Of a DNA stretch of 64,000 nt, positions 53,492 to 64,000 are shown piece by piece. Each line of letters opens with the position of its first letter. Within the stretch, counting starts at the first letter, position 1. The stretch lies in NCBI RefSeq assembly GCF_029784155.1, contig NC_073691.1:129394714-129458713 (forward strand), given 5' to 3'. The notes under the pieces were generated by a model. It was not told the DNA's origin. It saw only the letters and a list, made by a program, of their open reading frames with translations, and searched no databases. The stretch is from Uranotaenia lowii. Lineage: Eukaryota; Arthropoda; Insecta; Diptera; Culicidae. Both the position numbers and the translations under genes were made by a program.

Positions 53492-54283
53492 CAGGGTGAC
53501 AAAAAAGTCCGGTCACACAGGAAAATCTCAATATTTCAAAGAAAAGAAGAAAATCTAAATCTGGCTTTCATAGCTTTATTTAGTAACTCATAGAGATACT
53601 TCATAGACGATATCTCGGAATTACACCACCTTTATCTGATCGAACCAGCTTCAGACGTCTGGAAAAGTCGTCGCAAGCGGCGCGCACCTGCTCCATCGGC
53701 ATCTCGTCACAGATTTTCGTGATAGCTCGCTTGAATTGCTCCAAATTTGTTATTTTATAATCGTTTAGCTTCGACATCATGTATCCCCACACGAAATAAT
53801 CCAGTGGATTCAGATCCGGAGACGACGGAGGCCATTCATTCTTCGAAATGAAATCGGTCAAGTTTTCCTCACACCACGCCTGAACAACCTTTGCGGTGCG
53901 GATGCTACGCACTCTGTCTAGAAGCAAGACTTACGTCTTGTTTTGGAACCGGGAAACGTTCAGCTTGTCCGCAGGAGCTTGCTGGAGGCTCACATTCCAA
54001 ACTCGATCATTTTGGCGATTGGCTGTTTGCTCCAAAACGAACGGCATCTCGTCCGAAAAAATTATCTCGTCATCTGCGCGCCAAACCGAACAGCGATAAC
54101 AGCTGCCCTTAACTCTGCCATGGCTCACAAGTCAATGTAAACAAACTGCACAGAAACGAAACTCTGCCACTTTGGACAGCAGAGTTAGCCCTTTCATTTG
54201 ACATATAGAAGGCACCAGAGAGATGCAACGTGTAGGCTACAGGCAACTCAAAAAAAGTGTGACCGGACTTATTTGTCACCCTG
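53492..54283. mobile_element. mariner element with intact ends and internal deletion (792 bp)
   Basis: TIRs start CAGGGTGACAAA and continue for 27 bp with one mismatch, through AAGTCCGGTCACAC. TA lies at 53490-53491 and 54284-54285. Near-identical ends suggest recent mobility, driven by a transposase elsewhere because its own is deleted. Confidence 0.92.
53601..54128 (-). pseudogene. mariner transposase, internally deleted
   Basis: On the minus strand 54128-53931 reads the start of the catalytic domain (IIFSDEMPFVLEQ, NRQNDRVW). It then jumps at about 53928 to WCEENLTDFISKNEWPPSSP and DLNPLDYFVWG, the end of the DDE domain, and runs to a stop at 53601. The N-terminal helix-turn-helix part and the middle with the second aspartate are missing. 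Confidence 0.85.
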
Positions 54284-54285
54284 TA

Positions 54286-54529
54286 GATAGTGATCTCGAT
54301 ATTTAATGTCGATCCGCGATGCCAGGTAAACGTTTGACGTTTTGTAGTTAGGAAAAAAGGTAAACAAAGGGGTGTAAATTTTCGATGAATTTAAAACTCA
54401 TTTTACTACGGCTTTTTTACTTCAGAGATCTCTTAAAAAGTAAGTAGAATCAACTTTTAGGTCTTCTTCTAGTGTTTTAAATATTTATTGAAAAAATATT
54501 GATAGATGTTTAAGGTAGATGTTTGGGCT
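54286..54529. other. copy C intron 1, unrecognised
   Basis: Nothing recognised. Confidence 0.35.
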
Positions 54530-55312
54530 TTCGGTGGAATAAGACGGATTGGCATTAGAAGCGCAGATTTTTAAGGCTGCTGCTGCTGATTGTTTGGTTT
54601 GGCCTTTCGGTGGAATAAGACGGAATTGGCTTTAGAAGCGCAGATTTTGAAGGCTGCTGCTGCTGATTGTTTTGATTTGGCCTTTCGGTGGAATAAGACG
54701 AAATTGGCGTTAGAAGCGCAGATTTTCAAGACTGCTGCTGCAGATTGTATTGATTTGGCCTTCCGGTGGAATAAGACGGATTGGCTTTAGAAGCGCAGAG
54801 TTTTAAGGCTGCTGCTGCTGATTGTATTGATTTGGCCTTTCGATGGAATTGGCTCTAGAAGCGCAGATTTTTAAGGCTGCTGCTGATTGTATTGATTTGG
54901 CCTTCCGGTGGAATAAAACGGAATTGGCTTAAAAGCGCAGATTTTGAAGGCTGCTGCTGCTGATTGTTTTGATTAGGCCTTCCGGTGGAATAACGCGGAA
55001 TTGGCTTTAGAAGCGTAGATTTTTAAGGCTGCTGCTGCTGATTGTTTTAATTTGGCCTTCCAGTGGAATGAGACGGAATTGGCTTAGAAGCGTAGATTTT
55101 TAAGGCTGCTGCTAATTGTTTTGATTTTGCCTTCCGGTGGAATAAGACGGAATAGGCTTTAGAAGCGCAGATTTTTGAGGCTGCCTCTGCTGATTGTATT
55201 GATTTGGCCTTCCGGTGGAAAAAGACGGATTGGCTTTAGAAGCGCAGATTTTTAAGGCTGCTGCTGCTGGTTGTTTTGGTTTGGCCTTCCGGTTGGACGG
55301 ATTGGCTTTACT
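54530..55312 (+). repeat. minisatellite, ~78-bp unit, about ten copies
   Basis: Each unit holds CCTTYCGGTGGAATAAGACG, TTGGCTTTAGAAGCGCAGAT and GGCTGCTGCTGCTGATTGT. The unit is close to 26 codons, so the first three copies stay in one frame (about 54590-54790), but indels break later units. I take it as non-coding. Confidence 0.9.
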
Positions 55313-55317
55313 TACCT

Positions 55318-55634
55318 ACTTAATGTTCCCGCGCCGATCCTTCGGTGCATAGGGCCGTGCTAAAAGACTGTTGACGATCCGGTGCCAGCGTCTTCACTTG
55401 GTCCCAGTCAAGATCCTCGTTGACAGTTCAGATTTTGGCGGCTAAGCATCGCCGCCGTGAGTTTCTGGGTTTGCCTCTCCTTCGATGTCCCTCTGGATTC
55501 CATTCAAGCGCCTCTCTACAAATCTAGTTCTTATCTTTCGCAGCATGTGCCCAATAAATCTCCACTTACGTTCTCGAATCTCAATTTCTAGCGCCCTTTG
55601 ATGACACCGGCGATGTAGTTCCTCGTCTTTCTCA
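55318..55634 (-). pseudogene. fragment of an RTE-like LINE C-terminus
   Basis: The minus strand reads RERKWRFIGHMLRKIRT and NPETHGGDA, like the (R/K)W.W(I/L)GH.LRK tail of RTE-type reverse transcriptase proteins. It is short and degenerate. Confidence 0.5.
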
Positions 55635-55750
55635 TCTTGATAGTTTCAACTTATTTATGAGCTTAATCTGAGTTTTGAATATTAGAGCTGTATACATAAT
55701 TAATAATCAAAATTCAGATAAAGATCATAAATAAGTTAAACTTATCAAGA
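55635..55750. repeat. palindromic repeat (116 bp)
   Basis: TCTTGATAGTTTCAACTTAT faces its near-complement at the right end (arms about 45 bp). This would fold into a hairpin; probably a small MITE. Confidence 0.75.
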
Positions 55751-56046
55751 ATACTATTTCATTAAAGTTTAAAATTTCAAGAGATCACAGACTTATAATT
55801 TTGATTGTTATTTCAATTTCACAATTTTAATTTTGTAAGCAAATTTAGTTAGTTTTTATTTTAGATAAAAGACATCCACAGGATTTTTTTTTTCAAGGAA
55901 TTCATTTTTATGAAAAGTATTTGCGGAAATTAATAATATTATGGCAGTTTTATCAAGAGGCAAATTTTACAGAAATGTTCTTTTCTCAACGGATTTATAT
56001 AGTACATGCAGTAGAGGGTTAATGGTTAAAATCGATTGTATACCGA
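55751..56046. other. AT-rich spacer
   Basis: Nothing recognised. Confidence 0.4.
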
Positions 56047-56484
56047 TTGGCATAAAGTCATTTGGCATAAAGCAGTTTGGCATAAAGTCGTTTGGCATAA
56101 AGTCGTTTGGCATAATGTCCGTTTGGCATAATGGTCGTTTGGCATAATGGTCATTTGGCATAATGGCCGTTTGGCATAATTGACATAAAATGATGGATCA
56201 AAATTTCGAGGAAGCCTCCTCACGCTTCGCGTTCGAACTAAAATAAAATATGGTCCTTACGCTTCGCGTTGCGGACCGGGCTAGGGGATTGTCCCTAGCT
56301 TTGGGTAAACCTAGAAACACGGGGCCTTCCTAGGGATTTGATTAAACCTAGAAAATCGGTAAATTAAAAAAAAACTTATGTATTTTAATGTTTAGCAACA
56401 TTTGATGTTACCTTATAAATTTTTATAGTTTTATGCCAAACGGCCATTATGCCAAACGGAAATTATGCCAAATGACCATTATGC
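56047..56484. mobile_element. element with tandem TTTGGCATAA ends
   Basis: The left arm repeats TTTGGCATAA about nine times (to about 56180), and the right arm (56432-56484) repeats the complement TTATGCCAAA. Between them is ACGCTTCGCGTT twice. The layout is a TIR element with tandemly multiplied termini. Confidence 0.7.
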
Positions 56485-56493
56485 TATGTTGAT

Positions 56494-57266
56494 AACGCCA
56501 ACCAAATCAACGAGCCCCTTGCCCTTAGTTCCCGAAACGTCAAAGCCAAGTCCGGGAGCTCGTCACTCGCTTCTGTCAAGCCCGACAAGACGACAGGGCG
56601 TTTGGAGGTGTGACGGAGCTAGGAGGAGAGAAGATCTGATTGGCCGAAAGTCGAAGCGCGTGTGCTGAGATAAAGTGTTCTTTATAATATTATTTAACGT
56701 TGTTATCAGTAATCAGAGGTAGCTTAACGTAAATTTATCCATCTGTCCAAATGCTAATTTGATTAATTTAAGTCTAGGTGGTAAAAAGAGCTGTGTACTA
56801 GTTCAGCTAAACAATTCCTCGCTAAACTCATTCCCGCGTATCACTGAGTAGGTTATGAATACGTGAATTCAATTGTCATATCATATCTAATTAGTTACTA
56901 TTTAATAGCTACACGACACAAGTCGCATTTATACACAATCGAAGGATTTATTATTATCAGAACTCTGATTGTTAGTTCATATTACGGTAAGGTGATCAGG
57001 AAACAACACTCCATCCTAAAGCTAACCTCAAATTATATCATTAACGCCACAGGTCCCAAGTAAATCATCAGCTCTAGCCAGAGTATCAAAATCGTTGCGA
57101 GGCCTTGCGAGGCACGAATTCACTAAACGTAAGCGCAACATTCTCTTGATATTTCCTTAAATTAATTGTCTCTGCAAATTTGTAGGAATTTTGTAATAAA
57201 GCATATTGGATTTATTAACAAAATTACGAATTTTGCCTTCGCCTCAAAACATTACAAAATTCGTTT
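56494..57266 (+). repeat. probable 5' LTR and leader of the BEL/Pao element
   Basis: TGTTGATAACGCC at 56494 could start an LTR, and AATAAA near 57197 could be its polyadenylation signal. The LTR end and primer-binding site cannot be fixed because the 3' LTR is beyond the window. Confidence 0.4.
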
Positions 57267-60200
57267 ATGGCGAGCGTGGACTCAAACGGATCGGACCTAA
57301 CAATCATGGACAGCATACAAAAGGCCGAAGAAAACAACATCGTCGAGGAGAAAATTATTTCACCAACGGGTAGTTCAGGTTCGAAACAACAAACAGGCGC
57401 CGTTCCGAAGCCTAAAAAAGTGAACAAATCCGTGAAGATTTTGGAAAAGGCAGTTCACAAACAAAAAAGGAATCCTGTCCGTCGCGTTCGCAAACGAAAC
57501 GACCATCACTGCAAGGCATGTGACGAGCGAGACACTAGCAGGATGGTCATGTGCGATTCCTGCTCAGCCTGGTATCACTTCACGTGCGCAGAGGTCTCTT
57601 CTAACGTCGCGGATGAACCTTCATGGTCGTGTGCTGCATGTATCGCCAAAAAGAATCCACAGAATGCAGAAAGGTGTGATAAAGGTTTTACCGCTCAACA
57701 AAAGACCACAGCCAAGGAATTTGGAAATGCATCCGAAGAAAAGGAGAAGCCTAAAAGCGCTCGGTCGGAGACAAGTCGAGGAAGTGGCCTTAGCGGATCC
57801 AGACGTGTTACAGAGCTTCGACTACAAAAATTGAAAGAAATGACTCGTCTAAAAGAGCAGTATTTAGAGCAAAAATATGCTATCCTAGAAGATTTGGAAA
57901 GTGAAGCTGCTAGCGTGGCTAGCGAAATAGATACCAGCGAAATAGATAGGGAATCCGATATTCAAAAGTGGTTGGAAAAAGCAGATCTTCTAGGAGCCAA
58001 CAACGCTCTAGCAGAAGAGCTAGTGGAGAACATGCCGCATCACCACGAAAAACTCTCACAACCATTCAGGCATATCAGATCAAACGTAGCACCTAAAGGC
58101 AAAGCGATGGAACAAGGACTGGTTTTGCCGAATCAACTGCGAAGGGAACGACGTGAAGTTCTGCCTAGACCGAAGGAATTTGCACCCGGTCAACGTTCTA
58201 CGCCATTGGCAGGTGCTAGTCGCTCCAATCACCAACAAACGGACAATGGGGTCGAGGACATTTGTATTCTCAATAGGAGCCAAATCCGTGCACGTCAAGC
58301 TGTATCGAAGGAGCTCCCAGAATTCAGTGGTAATCCCGAGGACTGGCCGTTATTTCTGGCAACATTTAACTCTTCTACTCACATGTGTGGATTTTCCAAT
58401 GAGGAAAATATGCTGCGACTCCGTAAAAGCCTGACAGGAAAAGCCTTAGATGCAGTGAGAAGCCGATTACTTCATCCGACCAACGTCTCTGGTGTGATTT
58501 CTACACTAAAGATGCTATTCGGGAAGCCCGAATCCATAATACACTCCATTATTATGAAAGTCCGCTCCCTTCCGTCACCGACCATCGAAAAGCTGGATAC
58601 GTTAGTAACATTTGCAATAACCGTAGAAAATTTGTGCGCAACAATACAGGCTTGCGAAATTCCGGATTTCGCATTCGATGCATCGCTACGTTACGAGCTC
58701 GTAAATAAACTGCCTTCTATACTCCAACTGGCATGGGCTCAACACGCCAGGGCTCATTCTAACCCTAGTTTAGTGGAATACAGTACCTGGCTCTACTCTC
58801 TAGCTGAAGACGCAAGCACAGTTATATTTGCCAACCCTGCTAACATGAAATCGCGAAAAAATGCAGGATACGTTAACTTCCATGAAATGGAAGAAGATCC
58901 CGAAGAAGATCTACCCGTAGCGACAGTGCTTTACCATCAGGATAGTGTAGAGAGTCATGGATGCATGATATGCGCTGGAAATTGCTCAGCACTGGAAAAT
59001 TGTCAGAAATTCAAAGCTCTTCGATTAAATCAAAGATGGGATGCCATCAAACAGAAAAACTTATGTCGTAAATGCCTTAACCGACATAATGGATCATGCC
59101 GGCAGCAGAAACAGTGTGGTGTCAATGGATGTAACTACCTACACCATCCTCTTCTGCATAACAACAAAGCCAAACGACCGCCGCATAGTACAAACGACTC
59201 AAATGTGGTAGAAGGAAGTTGCAACATAAATCAGAGCCCAGGTAATGAAGTGCTATTCAGAATCCTTCCAATAATGCTCTACGGTCCAACTAAAACTGTC
59301 AGCACTTACGCGTTCATCGATGATGGTTCGGAGCTAACACTCCTGGAGGACAATCTGGTAGACGAGCTTGAACTAGATGGCCCTCGGCAACCGTTGTGCC
59401 TTAAATGGACAAGTGGCACTCAGAGAATGGAGAACAGGTCTCGAAAAATTAATCTAGAAATTTCGGGAAAATACGACGCAGCAAAAAGATATCGTATTGG
59501 AAATATTCGAACGGTGAAATCCTTACAAGTCCGCCCACAAACCTTGAACATGCAGCAAATGCGGAAAAGCTTCAAGCATCTTCGGAATGTTCCAGTGCAC
59601 TCGTACGAAAACGTTAGTCCAAGATTAATCATCGGCTTGGAACATGCACATCTCGGAAACCCTCTGAAAAGTCGCGAGGGAAAATTGCAAGATCCGATAG
59701 CATCAAAAACGCGGCTAGGATGGACAGTCTACGGTAACTGCACTGATGAAACGTCTTCAACGCACCACATGTATCACCACACCTGTCATGCATGCTCATG
59801 CAACGCCTCTTCTGACAGCAACCTTCACATCGCTATGAAGGATTTTTTTGCGATCGAAAGCATGGGTATTTGCAAACCGGATAAACCATTCAGTTCCCAG
59901 GAAGATCAACAAGCCTTAACGTTACTCTCCAATACTACTCAACGCAAAAATGGACGTTACGAAGCAAGTTTGTTATGGAAATACAGCGAAATTCGTGTTC
60001 CAGACAGCAAAAAAATGGCGCTGAACCGATGGAACTGCCTGGAAAAAAGACTCCTTAAAGATCCAGCATTGTATGGCACTATGCAGCGTACTATGAATGA
60101 TTATATTCAAAAAGGATATGCACGAGAACTTACCCAGGAAGAACTCAATGTTAAACGCGATAGAACATGGTACCTTCCAATCTTCCCCGTCACCAATCCC

Positions 60201-60311
60201 AACAAGCCGAACAAAACAAGGCTGGTATGGGATGCCGCGGCCACCTCGCATGGGATCTCGCTTAACTCCATGCTACTAAAAGGACCGGATCAACTCGCAT
60301 CTCTTATCTCA
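57267..60311 (+). pseudogene. BEL/Pao polyprotein, part 1: PHD finger, gag, zinc region, protease, start of RT
   Basis: An open frame from the ATG at 57267 to the insertion at 60312. A textbook PHD finger occupies residues 82-125 (C82, C85, C96, C99, H104, C107, C122, C125). A lysine/glutamate-rich coiled region follows, then the BEL gag domain (ELPEFSGNPEDW near 348), a Cys/His zinc region (about 565-630), the aspartic protease DDGSE (about 685) and the first part of the reverse transcriptase (TWYLPIFPV near 967). The frame then runs into the foreign 253-bp element and stops at 60383. Without that insertion the frame would continue into the next part. Confidence 0.88.
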
Positions 60312-60564
60312 TACTGTATTTGTTTTCTCCACTCGTGGAGTGTTCCACCGTACCCGATAAAAACAAACACAAATCCTCGCTAGTGTATTGCTACCTCGCT
60401 CACTCACACGCTCTCTCGCAACACTGGCAAAATTATCGGTGGGCCACCGTCCGTAAGCAGAACTCCGACAGGTCAAAACCAGTGCAACACCGTCCGAATA
60501 AACAAACAGTTTGACAGCACCTAGTGGTGCACCAGTGCAACACTCGGCATAAACAAATACGGTA
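60312..60564. mobile_element. 253-bp TIR element with TCA duplication in the BEL RT
   Basis: Ends TACTGTATTTGTTT and AAACAAATACGGTA, flanked by TCA at 60309-60311 and 60565-60567. The reading frame of the host element fits exactly across the site. Ends and GTGGTGCACC-like words match the larger element at 8156-9389, so both belong to one family, PIF/Harbinger-like by its 3-bp target. Confidence 0.85.
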
Positions 60565-62601
60565 TCAGTTCTCCTGAAATTTCGGGAATTTAAAGTAGGA
60601 ATATCCGGGGACATTCGCGAAATGTATCATCAGATACTCATTCGCGAATCTGACCAACATTGTCAGCGCTTCTTTTGGAGTGATGAACTAGGTGTCCCTC
60701 CACGCACCTATGTTATGCAAGTTATGACGTTCGGTGCTCGGTCATCTCCTAGTACGGCGCAGTACGTAAAAAACACTCACGCTCAGCAGTTTAAGCAGAC
60801 ACACCCGGCAGCCGTGTCCGCTATTATCGAGAAACACTACGTCGATGATATGCTAATTAGTACCGAAACTGTAGAAGAAGGCATATCCCTGGCAAGTGAA
60901 GTGAAATCTATTCACGCCTCCGCTGGGTTTGAATTGCGGAATTTTGTCTCCAACTCTCGCAAGGTGGTTACAACTCTAGAGCAACTCAATCCACCAGAAA
61001 CTTGCGACGAGAAAAACATGAACATCGGAATAGCAGCTACAACAGAAAAGGTGCTTGGAATGTGGTGGAATACCGCAAACGACTCCTTCATGTTCAAGAT
61101 ATCGCCCCGTTTCGACGAAGACCTACTCGAAGGACGACGAAAGCCAACCAAACGTGAAGTGCTACGAACGCTGATGTTAATTTTCGACCCATTAGGACTG
61201 GTCGGGCACTTTTTGATGTTTTTAAAGTGCCTCCTACAAGAGATTTGGAGAACATCTATCGGATGGGACGATCCCATCGGGGACGAACAGTTTCAGAAAT
61301 GGACTCGATGGCTAAATGTTCTTCCACAAATAACTACACTTAAAATTCCTAGATGCTATCGCGCTGTAGTATCGCTAAGCCCTGACACAAACGTTCAGCT
61401 GCACACTCTAGTCGATGCCAGTGAAAACGGTATGGCAGCCGTTGTGTATCTGAGATTCGAAAAGAATGGAAATATTGACTGCACGATTACTTGCTCGAAG
61501 ACTAGAGTATCCCCGCTCAAGTTTCTATCCATTCCAAGATCTGAGCTACAGTCCAGCTTAATAGGAGCCAGACTAGCCAAAACCGTTTGCGAAAATATTT
61601 CGTTTAAAGTAGATCAACGTTTCTTCTGGACCGACTCGAGAAACGTACTTAGCTGGATGTCAGCCGATCATAGACGATACAGTCAATTCGTTTCTCATCG
61701 TGTGAGCGAAATATTAGAATTATCTGAACTCTCCGAATGGCACTGGATACCATCAAAACTGAATGTCGCAGATGAAGGAACAAAATGGAAGAAAAATCCT
61801 GACCTAAGTAGCACATGTAGATGGTTCCAAGGACCACCCTTTCTTCGGCTTCCTTCAAGCCAATGGCCGCTGCCTGAAGAACCTATCGAGCAAACAGAGA
61901 TCGAGCTACGTGCGCATTTACTGTGCCATGCAGCGTCCCCGGACAAGAATGTTATTCCTACACAAAAATTCTCATCGTGGAATAAACTTCTCCGTTGCAC
62001 CTCCTTCATATTCAGATATATTTCAAATCTAAATAGCTGTCGACTGAACAGGAAGAGTTCTACCGGACCCCTGACCGACGCGGAGCTTCGTGCATCGTGC
62101 ACCACCGGACCGCTTACCAAAGCTGAGCTTCAAAGGTCCGAAATCTACTTATTCCGTTACGCTCAAGAAGTCTATAAACCTGAGATCGAAATTCTATCCA
62201 ACCATAAGGTTGGTATCCTAGAACGTAATATTCCTAAAAATAGCCCGCTTCATAAACTAAACCCGTTTCTGGACGATAATTTGGTACTTCGAGTAAGTGG
62301 ACGAACCTTAGCTTGCGAGTTTGCATCCTTTGATGTTAGCAATCCAATAATTCTTCCGAGAAGTGATCATATCACTACCCTCATCGTTCGCTACTTTCAT
62401 GTACGCTACCATCACCAAAACCATCAAACCGTTGTAAATGAGCTTCGCCAACGCTATCACATTGGAGGCTTGAAAGCGCTTTATAAAACAGTACGTAAAA
62501 ATTGTCAGATGTGCAAAAACGATAGCGCTACTCCACAGCCACCGTTGATGAGCGACCTACCATTATGTCGTCTTGCAGCGTTCAATCGACCGTTCTCTTA
62601 A
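60565..62601 (+). pseudogene. BEL/Pao polyprotein, part 2: RT core, RNase H, integrase zinc domain
   Basis: Continues the frame of part 1. GDIREMYHQ precedes the catalytic YVDD (about 60837-60848). RNase H follows (LVDASENGMAAVVYLR near 61408; FFWTDSRNVLSWM near 61620), then the integrase zinc region (HHQNHQTVVNEL...CQMC, 62411-62515). The frame stops at 62601 through a small indel near 62596, after which coding continues in the next frame. Confidence 0.88.
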
Positions 62602-62971
62602 TAGGAATTGATTATTTCGGACCAATGATTATTAAAAACGGTCGAAAACAGGAAAAGCGCTGGGGCGTTCTGGCTACCTGTCTGACAATTCGAGCAGTCC
62701 ATCTTCAACTAGTACGCTCATTGACGACTGATTCTTGTATCTTAGCCATACGCAACATCATGTGCAGGCGCGGCGTCCCTATAACCATTTACAGCGATAG
62801 AGGGACAAATTTCATCGGAGCCGATAAGGAGTTAAAACGCACTCTAGAAAATGTTAACCAAGACAGACTTATGGAAGAATTTGTAACATCGGAGACGCAG
62901 TGGTCCTTCAATCCACCAGCCTCTCCCCACATGGGGGGAGCCTGGGAAAGGCTCGTTAGAAGCGTGAAAAC
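62598..62971 (+). pseudogene. BEL/Pao polyprotein, part 3: integrase core
   Basis: In the shifted frame the integrase core is intact, with GIDYFGP, YSDRGTNF and the HMGGAWERLVR segment giving the D, D and E residues. It is interrupted by the 729-bp element at 62972. Confidence 0.85.
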
Positions 62972-63700
62972 CAACCCCCTGGCAACTTGACGTTTCCCAT
63001 ACAAATCGCGTGTGCCAGTTTTTTCTGGTTCTCTGGTTCTGTCAAATCGAAAATCAAGCGACTTAACATGTCGGAAGGACGCATATTGAAATATATTCTT
63101 TTTCAATTGATTCAACAAATGAAAAAATGATTCGAATTTAAATTTTTTTAGCTCAGTTATGTAAAAACGATCTGTTTTCAAAAGTTAAGTCGATCCAAAC
63201 GACTCACAGACGTAAACCTTTGTGTCATTTATTAGGTCTAAAACTTCTGGACTGATCAAAATAATCCACTGATAATCGGCAGTTTTTCGGAACAAGTATC
63301 CCTTCCACCGAAACTATTGTGGACAATCGTACACAATAAATGTAAAACAAAACATTACCACAACAATCATCAAGTGATTTTCATAAACTGTGATACATAT
63401 GAAAATTTTAGAATGGCAAAACTTTCACATTATAGCAGAACATTTCTTGTTTTATGGAAAAACTGTTTCTATACAATAAATGAATAGGTAGATTATTGAA
63501 TGTGTATAATAATTTCGGTTGAATCTTTTCTTCATTCATTCGAAAGTTATGAATTTGCCTGATTCGCACCACATTTGATGATGGGCCCTTTCCATACGCA
63601 TGGCTCGAAAAGTACGTAAACAAGCGGTACACATGCGACATCTGCGATTTTGAATCAGGCACACGAAACTCGCCAGAACTGTCAAGTTGCCGGGGGGTTG
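62972..63700. mobile_element. 729-bp TIR element with 8-bp duplication in the BEL integrase
   Basis: Ends CAACCCCCTGGCAACTTGAC and (complement) CAACCCCCCGGCAACTTGAC, flanked by a perfect GTGAAAAC at 62964-62971 and 63701-63708. Non-coding. The 8-bp duplication suggests a hAT- or P-type transposase. Confidence 0.88.
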
Positions 63701-64000
63701 GTGAAAACGAACTTAGCCAAGCTCAAACCAAATCACGCCCCGACCGAAGAGATCCTCGAAAATATGCTCATCGAGATCGAAAACGTGATAAATTCAAGGC
63801 CCCTTACTTACGTGCCGACTGATGATGATAGCTCACCGGTGCTTACTCCTAACCACTTTATTTTAGGATCCTCAAATGGATTGAAACCATTTGTTCCCTT
63901 TGACGACAGCGCCCTGGCGTTGAAGAAAGGATGGCAGCTATCACAGCTCATGGCTAACGTGTTCTGGAAAATGTGGGTACATGACTACCTACCTACTCTC
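63701..64000 (+). pseudogene. BEL/Pao polyprotein, part 4: integrase C-terminal region
   Basis: The coding sequence resumes at the second GTGAAAAC copy and is open to the window end, with INSRPLTYVP and LTPNHFILG, typical of the BEL integrase tail. The rest of the element and the 3' LTR lie past 64000. Confidence 0.85.

Noticed and set aside
54590..54790. A small repeat protein of 66 residues
   Set aside because: It is part of a 78-bp minisatellite whose other units are broken by indels.
60312..60383. Reading the end of the first BEL frame as a natural C-terminus
   Set aside because: The last codons come from the inserted 253-bp element with a clear TCA duplication.

Overview
This window looks like genomic DNA of a dipteran insect, most likely a culicine mosquito. 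The evidence is three cytochrome P450 copies of the CYP2-clan insect type (closest to CYP304 in my reading, not confirmed by search) and a dense mixture of BEL/Pao, Ty3/gypsy, jockey- and I/R1-type LINEs, mariner relics, tRNA-derived SINEs and many short terminal-inverted-repeat (TIR) elements. No bacterial-style genes, CRISPR arrays or true tRNA/rRNA genes were seen.

The host genes are three P450 paralogues in tandem on the + strand. Copy A (exons 1390-1687, 1753-2033, 5721-6349) lacks its first exon in the window, has an intron its sisters lack, and has lost the usual I-helix residues. Copy B (exons 17964-18613, 33524-33795, 33865-34490) is complete at 515 codons, but its first intron is 14.9 kb and is packed with mobile elements. 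Copy C (51754-52418) shows only its first exon; the rest must lie beyond 64000. B and C share a TATA box and an initiator at the same spacing.

Everything else is repeat. Copy A's second intron in this window (2034-5720) holds an inverted tandem array of GCCGCCATCTT motifs. The A-B gap (6.4-17.9 kb) holds TIR elements (7076-8049, 8156-9389, 9904-10113), a 7-bp tandem array that reverses direction (10.4-11.2 kb), and a jockey-like LINE split by a TA-flanked element (11.3-15.3 kb). Copy B's intron 1 holds nested hAT-like, piggyBac-like and mariner-type elements, SINEs, a 105-nt A run, and a TIR element ending 28 bp before exon 2. The B-C gap (34.7-51.6 kb) holds a 3.5-kb (CTAAAAAT)n satellite, an I-group LINE inserted in an R1-like LINE, a second jockey-like LINE, a gypsy relic and a dispersed repeat. 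After C come a deleted mariner with intact ends, a 78-bp minisatellite, and a BEL/Pao element with a PHD finger, itself hit by two TIR elements (60312-60564 and 62972-63700) and running off the window end.

The most notable pattern is that many different TIR elements repeat their own terminal motif several times inside the element, in both orientations. Target-site duplications let me set exact borders for about a dozen of them and read the order of nesting.
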